A stretch of 64,000 nt of DNA from Actinomycetales bacterium Actino_02 (GCA_001603275.1 LUYM01000029.1:16968-80967), one strand, 5' to 3'. Numbered from the stretch's first letter, positions 48,606-57,671 are shown. Program-made: numbers and translations. Notes: generated by a model from the sequence alone, not told the origin.

Positions 48606-49631
48606 TCACTCCAGGGCGGCCACCTCGACGGATGCCGCTCGGTCTTCGGGAAATGCCTTGTCGAGAGCCTCCTCGGTGAGCTTGCGGCCGAGCGCGATCA
48701 GCTCCGTGGCCCGATGGAAGTCCATGGTCTTGGCCGAATCGCCGGGGACGGTCACCAACACGTCCGGCGGCATGGCAGCCATCCGGTAGCGGGTGATCAA
48801 CGAGCCCATGGTGTCCAGCGCCATTGAGGCCACATCGGTCAGGCCGACCCCCGGCGGCGGCGGGTCGAAAGTCCCGCGCACCGGATGCTTGTGGACCTCT
48901 TCAATCGCCTTGTGATCCTCGAGTTCGTCGCCCTGGCCGCGGCCGAACCGAGCCAGGATCGAGGCGATGAAGTCGTTCTCCCACACCCCGGCCGCGCTCT
49001 TCAGGAACCGGTCCAGCCACTCGTTGGGCGGGCGCTGCTCCGAGGTCTCCTTGGACGGGCTGGAGGTGAAACTGCGTCCGTTGTCGCCGGAGAGCTCGAT
49101 GGCCAAGGTGAAGTCGGCCCCCGAACCGATCACCGGCTCGACCGGGACGGGGTTCAGCACGCCCCCGTCGACCAGTAGCCGTCCGTTGACCATGATCGGG
49201 GTGATCGCCCCCGGGATGGCGATCGATGCCCGGATCGCCACATCCACCGGGCCCGAGGTGAACCAGACCTCACGGCGGGCGCCGATGTCGGTAGCCACAG
49301 CCGTGTAGGGGATCGGCAGGTCCTCGATCTGGGCCCCGTCGAGGATCTCGCTCATCCGCGCCAGCACGCGCTCCAGCTTGAATGCACCCGGGCCGCCGAT
49401 GCTCGGGTCGAGCAGTCTCAGCACGTCCCGTTGGGTCAGCGGGGTGACCCATTCGACATACTCGTCCAGTTTGCCTGCTGCATAGAGGCCACCGATCAGG
49501 GCGCCCATGGACGCCCCGGCGATCGCTACCACCTGATACCCGCGCTCGTGGAGCACCTGCAACGCCCCGATGTGGGCGTAACCGCGGGCTCCCCCGGAGC
49601 CCAGCACCAAAGCCACCGTCTTCCCGCTCAT
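48606..49631 (-). CDS. Patatin-like phospholipase
   Basis: 341 residues. The oxyanion loop GSGGARGYAHIG is at about residues 10-21, the nucleophile elbow is GASMG near 44, and the catalytic Asp lies in LVDGGVLNPVPV near 160: the Ser-Asp dyad of RssA-type patatins. It has no signal peptide, so it is probably cytosolic or membrane-associated and hydrolyses acyl lipids. ATG at 49631 has GATAAT as a -10 box 6 nt upstream, so it is leaderless. It is divergent from the rhomboid gene. Confidence 0.9.
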   Translation of the reverse strand: MSGKTVALVLGSGGARGYAHIGALQVLHERGYQVVAIAGASMGALIGGLYAAGKLDEYVEWVTPLTQRDVLRLLDPSIGGPGAFKLERVLARMSEILDGAQIEDLPIPYTAVATDIGARREVWFTSGPVDVAIRASIAIPGAITPIMVNGRLLVDGGVLNPVPVEPVIGSGADFTLAIELSGDNGRSFTSSPSKETSEQRPPNEWLDRFLKSAAGVWENDFIASILARFGRGQGDELEDHKAIEEVHKHPVRGTFDPPPPGVGLTDVASMALDTMGSLITRYRMAAMPPDVLVTVPGDSAKTMDFHRATELIALGRKLTEEALDKAFPEDRAASVEVAALE

Positions 49632-49637
49632 GAGCCC

Positions 49638-49643
49638 ATTATC
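49638..49643 (-). promoter_or_regulatory. -10 box (GATAAT) for leaderless patatin mRNA
   Basis: GATAAT on the minus strand ends 6 nt before ATG at 49631. Confidence 0.5.
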
Positions 49644-49692
49644 CGCGGGCGGAGGACCCCGCGCGGCCCGACCGAGGCTCTCGGGGCCCGAG

Positions 49693-49698
49693 TAGGGT
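49693..49698 (+). promoter_or_regulatory. -10 box (TAGGGT) for leaderless rhomboid mRNA
   Basis: TAGGGT ends 7 nt before ATG at 49706. Confidence 0.5.
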
Positions 49699-49705
49699 TT
49701 CAGCC

Positions 49706-50539
49706 ATGACGACCCCGCAGCCACCGGTTGCCTACGCCTGTTACCGCCACCCCGATCGCGGCACCTACATCCGCTGCCAGCGCTGCGGGCGTCCGATCTG
49801 TGGGGACTGCATGATCAGCGCCGCCGTCGGCTTCCAGTGCCCTGAGTGCGTCCGTGCGGGCGCGAAGGAGACTCGGCAGGACGAATTGCGGTTCGGCGGA
49901 CGGCGCAGCGGCAATGCCAGCGTGACCACGCTGGTGCTGATCGCGATCAATGTCGCGGTCTGGGCGCTGCTGAACTACGGCCGGCTGAGTGACAACGCCT
50001 ACCTCAACTTCTTGCTGGTTCCCGGCCTGGTCGGCCAGGGGTTCTGGATGGAGCCGCTGACCTCGGCGTTCTCACACCAGCAGATCCTCCACCTGGGCAT
50101 GAACATGGTCTCGCTGTGGTTCCTCGGCCCGCCGCTGGAGCAGGCCCTGGGCCGGGCCCGATTCCTGGCCATCTATCTGATCTCCGCGCTGACCGGCTCG
50201 CTCGCAGTGATGTGGCTGTCCGCCCCCGCCACAGCGACGCTGGGCGCCTCCGGTGCAATCTTCGGCCTGATCGGCGCACTGTTGGTCGTGGCATTGCGCG
50301 CCCGCGGGAACGTCCAGAACGTGCTGTTCTGGCTGGTACTCAATCTGGGCTTCACCTTCACCAACTCCGGCATCTCCTGGCAGGGTCACATCGGCGGGCT
50401 GATCGGTGGACTGATCACTACCGCACTGGTGGCCTATGCCCCGCGCCAGGACCGCTCGATGATTCAGTGGGCCGGGCTGGCCGGCATCGCCGTCCTGACC
50501 GTGGCCGGCATCATCGTCCGCGCCATGGCCCTGGCCTGA
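49706..50539 (+). CDS. Rhomboid-family intramembrane serine protease with B-box-like zinc finger
   Basis: 277 residues. N-terminal cysteine/histidine-rich domain ACYRHPDRGTYIRCQRCGRPICGDC, then QCPECVR, probably binds zinc. Six to seven membrane helices follow with rhomboid motifs HLGMNMVSLWFLGPPLE, the catalytic Ser in GASGAIFGLIGA near residue 172, and the catalytic His in WQGHIGGLIGG near 225. It cleaves membrane proteins within the bilayer; its targets are unknown. Confidence 0.92.
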   Translation: MTTPQPPVAYACYRHPDRGTYIRCQRCGRPICGDCMISAAVGFQCPECVRAGAKETRQDELRFGGRRSGNASVTTLVLIAINVAVWALLNYGRLSDNAYLNFLLVPGLVGQGFWMEPLTSAFSHQQILHLGMNMVSLWFLGPPLEQALGRARFLAIYLISALTGSLAVMWLSAPATATLGASGAIFGLIGALLVVALRARGNVQNVLFWLVLNLGFTFTNSGISWQGHIGGLIGGLITTALVAYAPRQDRSMIQWAGLAGIAVLTVAGIIVRAMALA

Positions 50540-50605
50540 CCCGGACGGGCGGCGGTCGCCGTTCGTGGCGTGCGGCGGACGCCCGGCCGCACCCCATGAG
50601 GGCCT

Positions 50606-50775
50606 CGAAACCGGTTTTGGCACCCAATCCTGAGCGGTGGTGCAGGAGCTGTCGGGTCGAACCCGATTTTCGTTCCCAATACGCCCCGCCTGGGACCCCG
50701 GATCGGGACCAAAAGCGGGTTTCAGCCGAGAGCTCATCCCCGACCCTTCCAGATCGGGACCAAAATCGGGTTTCA
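50606..50775. repeat. REP family C, four-unit array (+,+,-,-)
   Basis: Plus-strand units at 50606-50629 and 50658-50681, minus-strand units at 50701-50724 and 50752-50775. Offsets are 52, 43 and 51 bp, nearly identical to the array at 20343-20513, although individual bases differ. It lies between two convergent genes. Confidence 0.88.
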
Positions 50776-50806
50776 CACTCCGGGCGAGCAGCCCGGCCGA
50801 CTCCGG

Positions 50807-51814
50807 CTACTGCGGACGTCCAGCCTCGGCGACCGCCTGGACGGCTGCCGTCCGCCGGTTCGCGATCAGGCTCGTGGTGATCACGATGGCCAGGATGGCC
50901 ACGATCACCCCCAGTGAGGCGAGGGTCGGCACCGTCGGGACCCACGTCCAGATGCCGTGCGCCCAGTGCAGGACGAGCTTCACGCCGATAAAGGCGAGGA
51001 TCGCGGCCAGGCCGTAACCCAGGTGGACGAGCGCACTCAACGCCCCTTCGAGCACGAAGTAGAGCGCCCGCAAGCCGAGTAGCGCGAAGGCATTGGTGGC
51101 GAAGACAAGGTACGGGTCGCCGGTGATGCCGTACACGGCCGGAACCGAGTCGACAGCGAAGACCACGTCGGTGGCCAGGATCGCCAGGGTGGCCAGGGCC
51201 AGCGGGGTCAGGGCGCGACGTCCGGCTTCGCGGACGCTCATTCGCGGACCGCGGTAGCCGTCCGTGATCGGGAAGAACCGGCGGGCCAGCCGGACGATGG
51301 CCAGGCTGCCCGGGTCGACCTCGTGATCGGCCGGATGCAGCGCGTCCCGCAGTACCTTCACGGCGGTGAGAAGCAGAATCACACCGAACAGCAGGAACGT
51401 CCAGGCAAAGCTGTTGAGCATGGCCGCGCCGAGTGCGATGAACACGCCGCGCAGCACCAGCGCTCCGGCCACCCCGATCAGCAGGACGCGTTGCTGCAAC
51501 GCCCGAGGCACCGCAAACGAACTGAGCAGCAGCATGAACACGAACAGGTTGTCCACGCTCAGCGACTTCTCGACGAGGTAGCCGGCGTAGTACTCCAGCC
51601 CGATCTGCGAGCCGAAGGTCGCCCACACCCATCCGCCGAAGGCCACCGGGAGCGCGATGTAGAACGCTGACCAGCCGATCGCCTCCTTCATCGAAACCTC
51701 GTGCGGACGGTGCGTGATGATGAAGTCGAGCACGAACATGGCCAGCACGGCGGCGATGGTGATCCCCCACAGCAGCGGGGTGCCGACGCCGAGAGCGAGC
51801 GGGATGGTGGTCAT
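50807..51814 (-). CDS. TerC/Alx-family integral membrane protein
   Basis: 335 residues with about nine membrane helices. Family motifs are EYYAGYLVEKSLSVDNLFVF, ALVLRGVFIALGAAM, TPLALATLAILATDVVFAVDSVPA (acidic residues inside the membrane) and YGITGDPYLVFATNAFALLGLRALYF. TerC/Alx proteins export Mn2+ or supply it to exported enzymes. ATG at 51814 is chosen over in-frame codons upstream because the latter overlap the riboswitch-like leader. Control by manganese fits both family and leader. Confidence 0.93.
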   Translation of the reverse strand: MTTIPLALGVGTPLLWGITIAAVLAMFVLDFIITHRPHEVSMKEAIGWSAFYIALPVAFGGWVWATFGSQIGLEYYAGYLVEKSLSVDNLFVFMLLLSSFAVPRALQQRVLLIGVAGALVLRGVFIALGAAMLNSFAWTFLLFGVILLLTAVKVLRDALHPADHEVDPGSLAIVRLARRFFPITDGYRGPRMSVREAGRRALTPLALATLAILATDVVFAVDSVPAVYGITGDPYLVFATNAFALLGLRALYFVLEGALSALVHLGYGLAAILAFIGVKLVLHWAHGIWTWVPTVPTLASLGVIVAILAIVITTSLIANRRTAAVQAVAEAGRPQ

Positions 51815-51837
51815 GAGGTTCCTCTCACAGTTGTCCT

Positions 51838-51940
51838 GTGAGGTCTCCTTCACCGGCTTGGCCGGTGCGTCCACGAGAGCCGGTGGCTCGTATTGACCGC
51901 GGACGACTTGGGAAGTACTCCCCTCGCCACGAAGGCTAGC
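51838..51940 (-). ncRNA. Probable yybP-ykoY (Mn2+) riboswitch upstream of terC
   Basis: On the minus strand the leader reads ...GGCGAGGGGAGTAC near 51920, GTCAATACGAGCC with a small hairpin near 51890, and a CACCGGCCAAGCCGGTG hairpin followed by AAGGAGACC near 51845. GGGGAGUA and GAGACC are the two conserved loops of the yybP-ykoY aptamer, which often precedes terC. I judged this by eye without a covariance model. Boundaries are approximate. Confidence 0.6.
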
Positions 51941-51995
51941 TGGACGTCCTCAGCCGCGGCAATGCGCGGGAGCAATCCTGCGACCAACGCCAAGC

Positions 51996-52436
51996 GGAGC
52001 CGGGTCGAATGGACCGTTCGAAGAACCTAAAGGAGAACCCGAACCCCACCCAACCGCACCCAACCGCCGAACCAGCCACGGAGTTCGAGAATGGTCCATC
52101 CGTCCCGGCGAGAGCCTGGACGGTAATGGAACCGTCCCTTTCGTCCCGGATCGGCGGAGGCTCCGACAACCCGTAGGCAGAGCCGGGTCGGGGAGACCGT
52201 TCGAAGAACCTAAGGGAGAACCCGAGCCGCACCCGACCACACCCAACCGCCAAACCAGCCACGGAGTTCGAGAATGGTCCATCCGTCCCGGCGAGAGCCC
52301 CGACAACCAGCACGACAAGCTGGGTCGGGGAGACCGTTCGAAGAACCTAAAGGGAAACCCGAGCCGCGCCCCACCGCACCAACACGCCAAGCCCAATCAC
52401 CATGTTCGAGAACGGTCTCCCCTACCCGGCGAGACC
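51996..52436. repeat. Three ~120-bp imperfect direct repeats with hairpin arms
   Basis: Copies lie at 51996-52116, 52180-52299 and 52318-52436. Each begins GGGTCG...ACCGTTCGAAGAACC and ends GTTCGAGAA(T/C)GGTC...CCCGGCGAGA. In copy 3 the arms GGGGAGACCGTTC and GAACGGTCTCCCC are perfectly complementary. In copy 1 the same positions read ATGGACCGTTC and GAATGGTCCAT, again complementary except one base. A family-A unit sits between copies 1 and 2. No gene is present from 51941 to 52445. Confidence 0.75.
52118..52139 (-). repeat. REP family A, single unit
   Basis: A solitary minus-strand unit (GGACGGTAATGGAACCGTCC core) lies between the first and second 120-bp repeats. It is the only unpaired standard family-A unit in the window. 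Confidence 0.85.
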
Positions 52437-52445
52437 AGGCCAGGC

Positions 52446-53063
52446 TCAGGCGACGGAGCGGGCGGGCGGGGTCGAAGCCGTAGCGGTCTCGAGGAGGCGG
52501 CGGTGGAACAGCGGTTCGCCGGTCAGTTCGGGGTGGAAGGCGATCCCGGTGATCGCCCCTTGCCGGACGCCGACGATCGCCTGGTCCCGCCGGGCCAGGA
52601 CGTCCACACCGGGGCCAACCGAGACCACCTGCGGCGCCCGAATGAAGGCGACGTTCACCGGTCCGTCAACGGTGTCGAGGTCGAGTTCGGCCGAGTCCAC
52701 TTGCGAGCCGAAGGCGTTGCGGCGCACGGTCACGTCCAGCACGCCCAGCGACTGCTGACCAGGTGCGGGATCCAGCACCTCGCGGGCCAGCAGGATCAGC
52801 CCGGCGCAGGTGCCCAGGGTGGGCAGACCGCCGGCAACCGCATCGCGCAGCGGCTCGAATAGCCCGAAGATCCGCAGCAGTCGATCGATGGTCGAGGACT
52901 CCCCGCCGGGCAGCACCAGGGCGTCCACCCGCAGCCCGTCCGGCCCGACCAGATCGGACGGGGTTCGCAGCGGCACCGTCCGCGCGTCCAACTCCTCCAG
53001 CAACCGCACGTGCTCGCGCACCCCGCCCTGCAGGGCCAGCACTCCGACGGTCACTGCGCTCAT
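52446..53063 (-). CDS. pdxT: Pyridoxal 5'-phosphate synthase, glutaminase subunit
   Basis: 205 residues. Class I glutamine amidotransferase that supplies ammonia to PdxS. Family motifs: GVLALQGGVREHV, LPGGESSTIDRLL, catalytic Cys in LGTCAGLILLA near residue 85, and His-x-Glu in IAFHPELTGE near 185. It follows pdxS in the same direction after 108 bp that contain a hairpin. Together PdxS and PdxT make PLP from ribose 5-phosphate, glyceraldehyde 3-phosphate and glutamine. Confidence 0.96.
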   Translation of the reverse strand: MSAVTVGVLALQGGVREHVRLLEELDARTVPLRTPSDLVGPDGLRVDALVLPGGESSTIDRLLRIFGLFEPLRDAVAGGLPTLGTCAGLILLAREVLDPAPGQQSLGVLDVTVRRNAFGSQVDSAELDLDTVDGPVNVAFIRAPQVVSVGPGVDVLARRDQAIVGVRQGAITGIAFHPELTGEPLFHRRLLETATASTPPARSVA

Positions 53064-53104
53064 CTCGTCCTCACTCCCACGCCACTCCAGGCCACTCGCA
53101 CGCC

Positions 53105-53151
53105 GAGGGCTCGCCTTCGCGCCGAGGACCTGCCCCAGGGGACGAGCCCTC
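53105..53151 (-). terminator. Stem-loop between pdxS and pdxT
   Basis: Perfect 9-bp arms GAGGGCTCG / CGAGCCCTC enclose a second small stem (CCTGCCCCAGGGG). Located between two genes of one operon, it could set the ratio of the two mRNAs or stabilise the upstream part. Confidence 0.4.
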
Positions 53152-53171
53152 GACGGTAGGGCGAGCGATGA

Positions 53172-54071
53172 TCACCAGCCGCGCTCGGCCAGCCGGTGCG
53201 GAGCCGGCAGATCGGCGACGTTGATGCCGACCATGGCCTCGCCCAGGCCACGAGAGGCCTCGGTGATCGCGGCCGGGTCGTTGTAGAGCGCGGTGGCCTT
53301 GACGATGGCCGCGGCACGAGCGGCCGGGTCACCGGACTTGAAGATGCCCGAGCCCACGAACACACCGTCGGCGCCCAGCTGCATCATCAGCGCGGCGTCG
53401 GCCGGAGTGGCCACCCCGCCGGCGGTGAAGAGCACCACGGGCAGCGCGCCGGTCTCGGCTACCTCGCGGACCAGGTCGTAGGGGGCCGACAGCTCCTTGG
53501 CCGCGGCGTACAGCTCGTCCGGGTTGGCCTGGTAGGTGGCGTGCAGCCGGGCGATCTCACCCCGGATCGTCCGGATGTGCTTGGTGGCCTCGGAGACGTC
53601 GCCAGTGCCGGCCTCGCCCTTGGAGCGGATCATGGCCGCGCCCTCCGCGATCCGGCGCAGCGCCTCGCCCAGGTTGGTGGCGCCGCAGACGAAGGGGACG
53701 GTGAAGGCCTGCTTGTCGATGTGATGGACGTAGTCAGCAGGCGAAAGCACCTCGGACTCGTCGATGTAGTCGACCTTGAGGTGCTGCAGCACCTGGGCCT
53801 CCACGAAGTGGCCGATCCGGGCCTTGGCCATCACCGGGATCGACACCGTCTCGATGATGGCGCTGATCAGATCGGGGTCGCTCATCCGGGCCACGCCACC
53901 CTGGGCGCGGATGTCGGCCGGCACCCGCTCGAGCGCCATCACGGCCACGGCGCCGGCGTCCTCGGCGATTCGGGCCTGTTCGGGGGTGACCACGTCCATG
54001 ATCACGCCGCCCTTGAGCATGTCGGCCAAGCCGCGCTTGACCAGCGGAGAACCAGTTGTCATGAGCAGCAT
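53172..54071 (-). CDS. pdxS: Pyridoxal 5'-phosphate synthase, synthase subunit
   Basis: 299 residues, TIM barrel. Highly conserved: [46 protein letters not shown] with the catalytic lysine region upstream ([10 protein letters not shown]), [12 protein letters not shown] and [19 protein letters not shown]. Start may be ATG 54071 (leaderless, TAGGCG 6 nt upstream) or ATG 54062. It is divergent from pdxR, which most likely activates it. Confidence 0.97.
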   Translation of the reverse strand: MLLMTTGSPLVKRGLADMLKGGVIMDVVTPEQARIAEDAGAVAVMALERVPADIRAQGGVARMSDPDLISAIIETVSIPVMAKARIGHFVEAQVLQHLKVDYIDESEVLSPADYVHHIDKQAFTVPFVCGATNLGEALRRIAEGAAMIRSKGEAGTGDVSEATKHIRTIRGEIARLHATYQANPDELYAAAKELSAPYDLVREVAETGALPVVLFTAGGVATPADAALMMQLGADGVFVGSGIFKSGDPAARAAAIVKATALYNDPAAITEASRGLGEAMVGINVADLPAPHRLAERGW

Positions 54072-54086
54072 CGTGGCCGCCTAACT

Positions 54087-54122
54087 GGACTGTTCCAAGA
54101 GCCAGAACTATCCGACTGTTCC
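54087..54122. promoter_or_regulatory. PdxR-type direct repeats between pdxS and pdxR
   Basis: GGACTGTTCC (54087-54096) and CGACTGTTCC (54113-54122) are direct repeats 26 bp apart in the divergent intergenic region, a layout known for MocR/PdxR binding sites. Confidence 0.5.
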
Positions 54123-54130
54123 TAGACCAG

Positions 54131-54136
54131 TATTGT
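54131..54136 (+). promoter_or_regulatory. -10 box (TATTGT) for leaderless pdxR mRNA
   Basis: TATTGT ends 6 nt before GTG at 54143. Confidence 0.5.
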
Positions 54137-54142
54137 GGACGC

Positions 54143-55564
54143 GTGCGCCGCACCCCCGAGATCACCCTGCCCGTCCGGCTGGACGGGGACGGCCCGCTGC
54201 CCGGACGACTGGCCACCGGGCTGCGCGAGCTGATCATCTCCGCCGTGCTGGCCCCCGGCGATGCGCTGCCCTCGTCCCGGGCGCTGGCCGAGCACCTGGG
54301 CCTCTCCCGAGGGACGGTGGTGGCCGGCTACGACCAGCTGCTGGCCGAGGGCTACCTGAGCGCGGCCCCGGGACGATCCACCGTTGTCAACCCCCAATTG
54401 CGGCGGGTACATCCGCGGCCAACTCCGGCTCCGGCCCCGGTCGCGGTGGCCGCGCCGGCCACCCTCGACCTGCGGCCCGGACGTCCCTGGACCGACGAGG
54501 TCGTCGGCGCGGCCTGGAAGGCCGCCTGGCGCCGGGCGTCCACCGAGCCGGTGAACGAAGAGGTGCCCTCCCTCGGTCTGCTGCAGCTGCGCCGGGCCTG
54601 GGCCGAGCACCTGCGCCGGATGCGGGCGGTGGTCTGGAACCCCGAGCAGGTCGCGGTGACCGCGGGCGGGCGCGAGGGCTTCGGGCTGCTGCTGGCCGCG
54701 CTGTCCGACCCAAACCTGCAAGCCGGGCAGGGCCGCCCACTGCGGGTCGGCGTCGAGGAGCCCGGCTATCCCTCCTTGCGTCGAGTGCCGTCCCACTACG
54801 GCGCCCAGGTGCTACCGCTGCGCACCGACGACCACGGTCTGGCCGTCGCCGACCTGCCCACCGGGAGCGAGGCCCCTGACGTGGTCCTGGTCACCCCGAG
54901 CCATCAGTACCCGTTGGGCGGCAGCCTGCCGGTCGACCGGCGCCAGGGGCTGCTGGAGTGGGCCCGGGCGCATCGGGTGGTGATCGTCGAGGACGACTAC
55001 GACTCCGAGCTGCGCTACACGTCCCAGCCGTTGCCGGCGCTGGCCTCGCTCGACGATCCGGCCGACGGACGGGTGGTGCTGCTCGGCACGCTGTCCAAGA
55101 CGCTGACTCCGGCGCTGGCGCTGGGATTCCTGGCCCTGCCGGATTGGCTGGTCGAGCCGATCCAGGCCGTCCGCGCCGATCTGGGCCAGCCGATCGGGCT
55201 GGTTCCACAACGGGCCGTCGCCGACTATCTGGACGCCGGCGCGCTGCGGCTGCACACCCAGCGGATGCGCCAGCGCTACCGGCGCCGCCGGGCTCAGGTG
55301 ATGGACGCGCTGGCCGAGCGTCCGGGGCTGCGGGTGCAGCCGATGGACGGCGGCCTGCACGCCGTGGTCGAGACCGTCCGCCCCGAGGCCGAGGTGGTGG
55401 CCGAGCTGGCCGCGGCCGGAGTGCAGGTCAGTCCGCTGTCGAGCTACTGGTCCGGAGCGGACGGACGTGGCGGCATCGTGTTCGGCTTCGGCGCGGCCAC
55501 GGACGCCGAACTGGCTCGCGGCTTGGCGCTGATCGCAGAGATCGCGGGCAAGATGGAGCCGTGA
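54143..55564 (+). CDS. pdxR: MocR-family transcriptional regulator PdxR
   Basis: 473 residues. N-terminal GntR winged helix-turn-helix (LRELIISAVLAPGDALPSSRALAEHLGLSRGTVVAGYDQLLAEGYL), a linker rich in Pro/Ala, then a class I aminotransferase-like domain with the PLP lysine in LGTLSKTLTPALALGF near residue 320 and HQYPLGGSLP. Such proteins sense PLP and activate pdxST. Its position next to pdxS supports this. It overlaps the next gene by 4 bp. Confidence 0.93.
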   Translation: MRRTPEITLPVRLDGDGPLPGRLATGLRELIISAVLAPGDALPSSRALAEHLGLSRGTVVAGYDQLLAEGYLSAAPGRSTVVNPQLRRVHPRPTPAPAPVAVAAPATLDLRPGRPWTDEVVGAAWKAAWRRASTEPVNEEVPSLGLLQLRRAWAEHLRRMRAVVWNPEQVAVTAGGREGFGLLLAALSDPNLQAGQGRPLRVGVEEPGYPSLRRVPSHYGAQVLPLRTDDHGLAVADLPTGSEAPDVVLVTPSHQYPLGGSLPVDRRQGLLEWARAHRVVIVEDDYDSELRYTSQPLPALASLDDPADGRVVLLGTLSKTLTPALALGFLALPDWLVEPIQAVRADLGQPIGLVPQRAVADYLDAGALRLHTQRMRQRYRRRRAQVMDALAERPGLRVQPMDGGLHAVVETVRPEAEVVAELAAAGVQVSPLSSYWSGADGRGGIVFGFGAATDAELARGLALIAEIAGKMEP

Positions 55565-56436
55565 GGTTCACCGGGCTGTTCCTGGCCGGCGCACTCGCTC
55601 TGAGCGGGTGCGCGACGCCGTCCGTCGTGCTGACCCCGACCGCTACCCCGACCACTGTCGTCGCTAAGCCCGCAGAAAAGGGGACAGTCCCCTTATCTGG
55701 GGCGTCGGCCTCGGCAGGGGCATCGCCCCAGGCCGCCCGGATCTGGCAGCCAACCCAAGGTCTGAGCTGGCAGTTGCAGTACGCCGGAGCGCTGGCTGCC
55801 ACCGACGCCCAGGTGGTCGACCTCGATGGCGTCGAGACCAGCACAGCCCAGGTGGCTGCCCTGCACGCCCAGGGCAAGAAGGTCGTCTGCTACTTCAGCG
55901 CCGGCAGCTGGGAGAACTGGCGTCCGGACCGCAAGAAGTTCCCGAAATCAGTGATCGGCAAGAAGTTGGACGGCTGGCCGGACGAGCGCTGGCTGGACAT
56001 CCGACAGCTGAAGCAACTCATGCCGATCATGAGCAAGCGTCTGGATCAGTGCCGTGACAAGGGCTTTGACGCCGTCGATCCGGACAACCTGGACGGCTAC
56101 GCGAACGCCCCCACCGGCTTCCCGCTGAGGTCGAAGCACTCCCTGGCCTACCTGAAGGCGCTGGCCAAGGCCGCCCACGCCCGCGGCCTGGCCATCGGGC
56201 TGAAGAACTCGCTGGCCCTGCTGCCGAAGGCCACCTCCGCCGTCGAGTTCGCGGTCAACGAGCAGTGTCTGCAGTACCGCGAGTGCGGCGTCTACGCCGG
56301 GTTCGTGGCCGCCGGCAAGCCGGTCTTCCACGTCGAGTACTCCGGCACCATCCAAGCCATCTGCGCGGCCCGTCCGGCCGGGTTCAGCACCGTCCGCAAG
56401 CACCTCAACCTGGACGCCTGGGCCCAGTACTGCTGA
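55561..56436 (+). CDS. Lipoprotein with GH114 (endo-alpha-1,4-polygalactosaminidase) domain
   Basis: 291 residues. GTG at 55561 overlaps the pdxR stop. Signal FTGLFLAGALALSGCATP gives lipobox L-S-G-C. After a linker the GH114 domain begins at about residue 60 (WQPTQGLSWQLQYAGAL) with KKVVCYFSAGSWENWRPD, RWLDIRQLK, CRDKGFDAVDPDNLDGY and AIGLKNSLALLP. Asp and Glu in these stretches are the likely catalytic pair. A family-B repeat lies in frame within the linker. The stop codon is back to back with that of the convergent kbl gene. Substrate may be a surface galactosamine polymer. Confidence 0.87.
   Translation: MRFTGLFLAGALALSGCATPSVVLTPTATPTTVVAKPAEKGTVPLSGASASAGASPQAARIWQPTQGLSWQLQYAGALAATDAQVVDLDGVETSTAQVAALHAQGKKVVCYFSAGSWENWRPDRKKFPKSVIGKKLDGWPDERWLDIRQLKQLMPIMSKRLDQCRDKGFDAVDPDNLDGYANAPTGFPLRSKHSLAYLKALAKAAHARGLAIGLKNSLALLPKATSAVEFAVNEQCLQYRECGVYAGFVAAGKPVFHVEYSGTIQAICAARPAGFSTVRKHLNLDAWAQYC
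55669..55702 (+). repeat. REP family B inside a coding region
   Basis: CCCGCAGAAAAGGGGACAG followed by TCCCCTTATCTGGGG is a family-B hairpin within the GH114 gene, translated as PAEKGTVPLSGA. It occupies the spacer between lipobox and catalytic domain, where an insertion would be tolerated. Confidence 0.85.
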
Positions 56437-57621
56437 TCAGCCGACCGAGGTCCTGGCCGCCACAAAAGCGTCCACACACGCCCGGACGTCGGCCTCGGAA
56501 TGCGCTGCCGACAGCTGCACCCGGATCCGGGCCTTGCCGCGCGGCACCACCGGGAAGCTGAACGCGATCACGTAGACGCCGAGCCCGAGCATCGCATCGG
56601 CGATCGCGGCCGCCTGCCGAGCGCCGTCATCGCCGGGGAACATCACCGGGACGATCGGGTGCTCGCCGGGCAGCAGGGTGAAGCCGGCCGCGGTCATCAG
56701 CTCGCGGAACAGTGCGGCATTGGCGTTCAACTGCGTTCGGGCCGCGACGGAGGAGGCGGCCAGGTCGAGGGCGGCCAGCGAGCCGGCCACCACGCTGGGC
56801 GCGACCGCATTCGAGAACAGATAGGGACGGGCCCGCTGCCGCAGCAGCGCGATCACCTCGGACGGGCCGCTCACGTAGCCGCCGGAGGCGCCGCCGAGCG
56901 CCTTGCCCAGGGTGCCGGTGATCAGGTCGACCCGGTCACTCACCCCGAACTTCTCCGGGGTGCCCCGGCCGCCGTCACCGATGAAGCCGACCGCGTGCGA
57001 ATCGTCGACCAGGACCAGCGCGCCGTAGCGCTCGGCCAGGTCGCAGATGCCGGGCAGTGGGGCGAAGTAGCCGTCCATGCTGAACACGCCGTCGGTGACG
57101 ATCACCGTCCGCCGGGCCCCGGAGGCGGCCTTCAGCTGCGTCTCCAGGTCGTCCAGATCGGCGTTGCGATAGCGGTAGCGGGCGGCCTTGGAGAGCCGGA
57201 TTCCGTCGATCAGCGACGCGTGGTTCAACTCGTCGGAGATGATCGCGTCCTGCTCGTCGAAGAGCACCTCGAAGACCCCGCCGTTGGCGTCGAAGCAGGA
57301 CGAGAACAAGATGGTGTCCTCGGTTCCCAAGAACTCCGACAGCCGGGCCTCGAGCTTCGTGTGCAGAGTCTGGGTGCCGCAGATGAAGCGCACCGAGGCC
57401 ATCCCGAAGCCCCACTCGTCCAGGGCGTCCTTGGCTGCGGCGATCACCGCCGGGTGGTCGGCCAGGCCTAGGTAGTTGTTCGCGCAGAAGTTCAGGACCG
57501 GCCCGGACGCGGTGGCCACCCGGGCCGACTGCGGCGTCGTCAACTGGCGTTCCCGCTTGTAGAGACCCGCTTCGGTGATCTCGTTGAGGGTGGACGAAAG
57601 CTCAGCGCGCAGGTCGTACAT
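56437..57621 (-). CDS. kbl: Glycine C-acetyltransferase (2-amino-3-ketobutyrate CoA ligase)
   Basis: 394 residues, PLP-dependent alpha-oxoamine synthase family. Motifs: [62 protein letters not shown] and PLP lysine in [14 protein letters not shown] near residue 243. It converts 2-amino-3-ketobutyrate and CoA to glycine and acetyl-CoA after threonine dehydrogenase (encoded at 59011-60048). ATG at 57621 is 6 nt after TAGGCT on the minus strand, so it is leaderless. Confidence 0.95.
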   Translation of the reverse strand: MYDLRAELSSTLNEITEAGLYKRERQLTTPQSARVATASGPVLNFCANNYLGLADHPAVIAAAKDALDEWGFGMASVRFICGTQTLHTKLEARLSEFLGTEDTILFSSCFDANGGVFEVLFDEQDAIISDELNHASLIDGIRLSKAARYRYRNADLDDLETQLKAASGARRTVIVTDGVFSMDGYFAPLPGICDLAERYGALVLVDDSHAVGFIGDGGRGTPEKFGVSDRVDLITGTLGKALGGASGGYVSGPSEVIALLRQRARPYLFSNAVAPSVVAGSLAALDLAASSVAARTQLNANAALFRELMTAAGFTLLPGEHPIVPVMFPGDDGARQAAAIADAMLGLGVYVIAFSFPVVPRGKARIRVQLSAAHSEADVRACVDAFVAARTSVG

Positions 57622-57627
57622 GGCCGC

Positions 57628-57633
57628 AGCCTA
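57628..57633 (-). promoter_or_regulatory. -10 box (TAGGCT) for leaderless kbl mRNA
   Basis: TAGGCT on the minus strand ends 6 nt before ATG at 57621. Confidence 0.6.
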
Positions 57634-57671
57634 CGCCCGGACGGGGCTTGGGAACTGTCAGGGCGGCCAGT

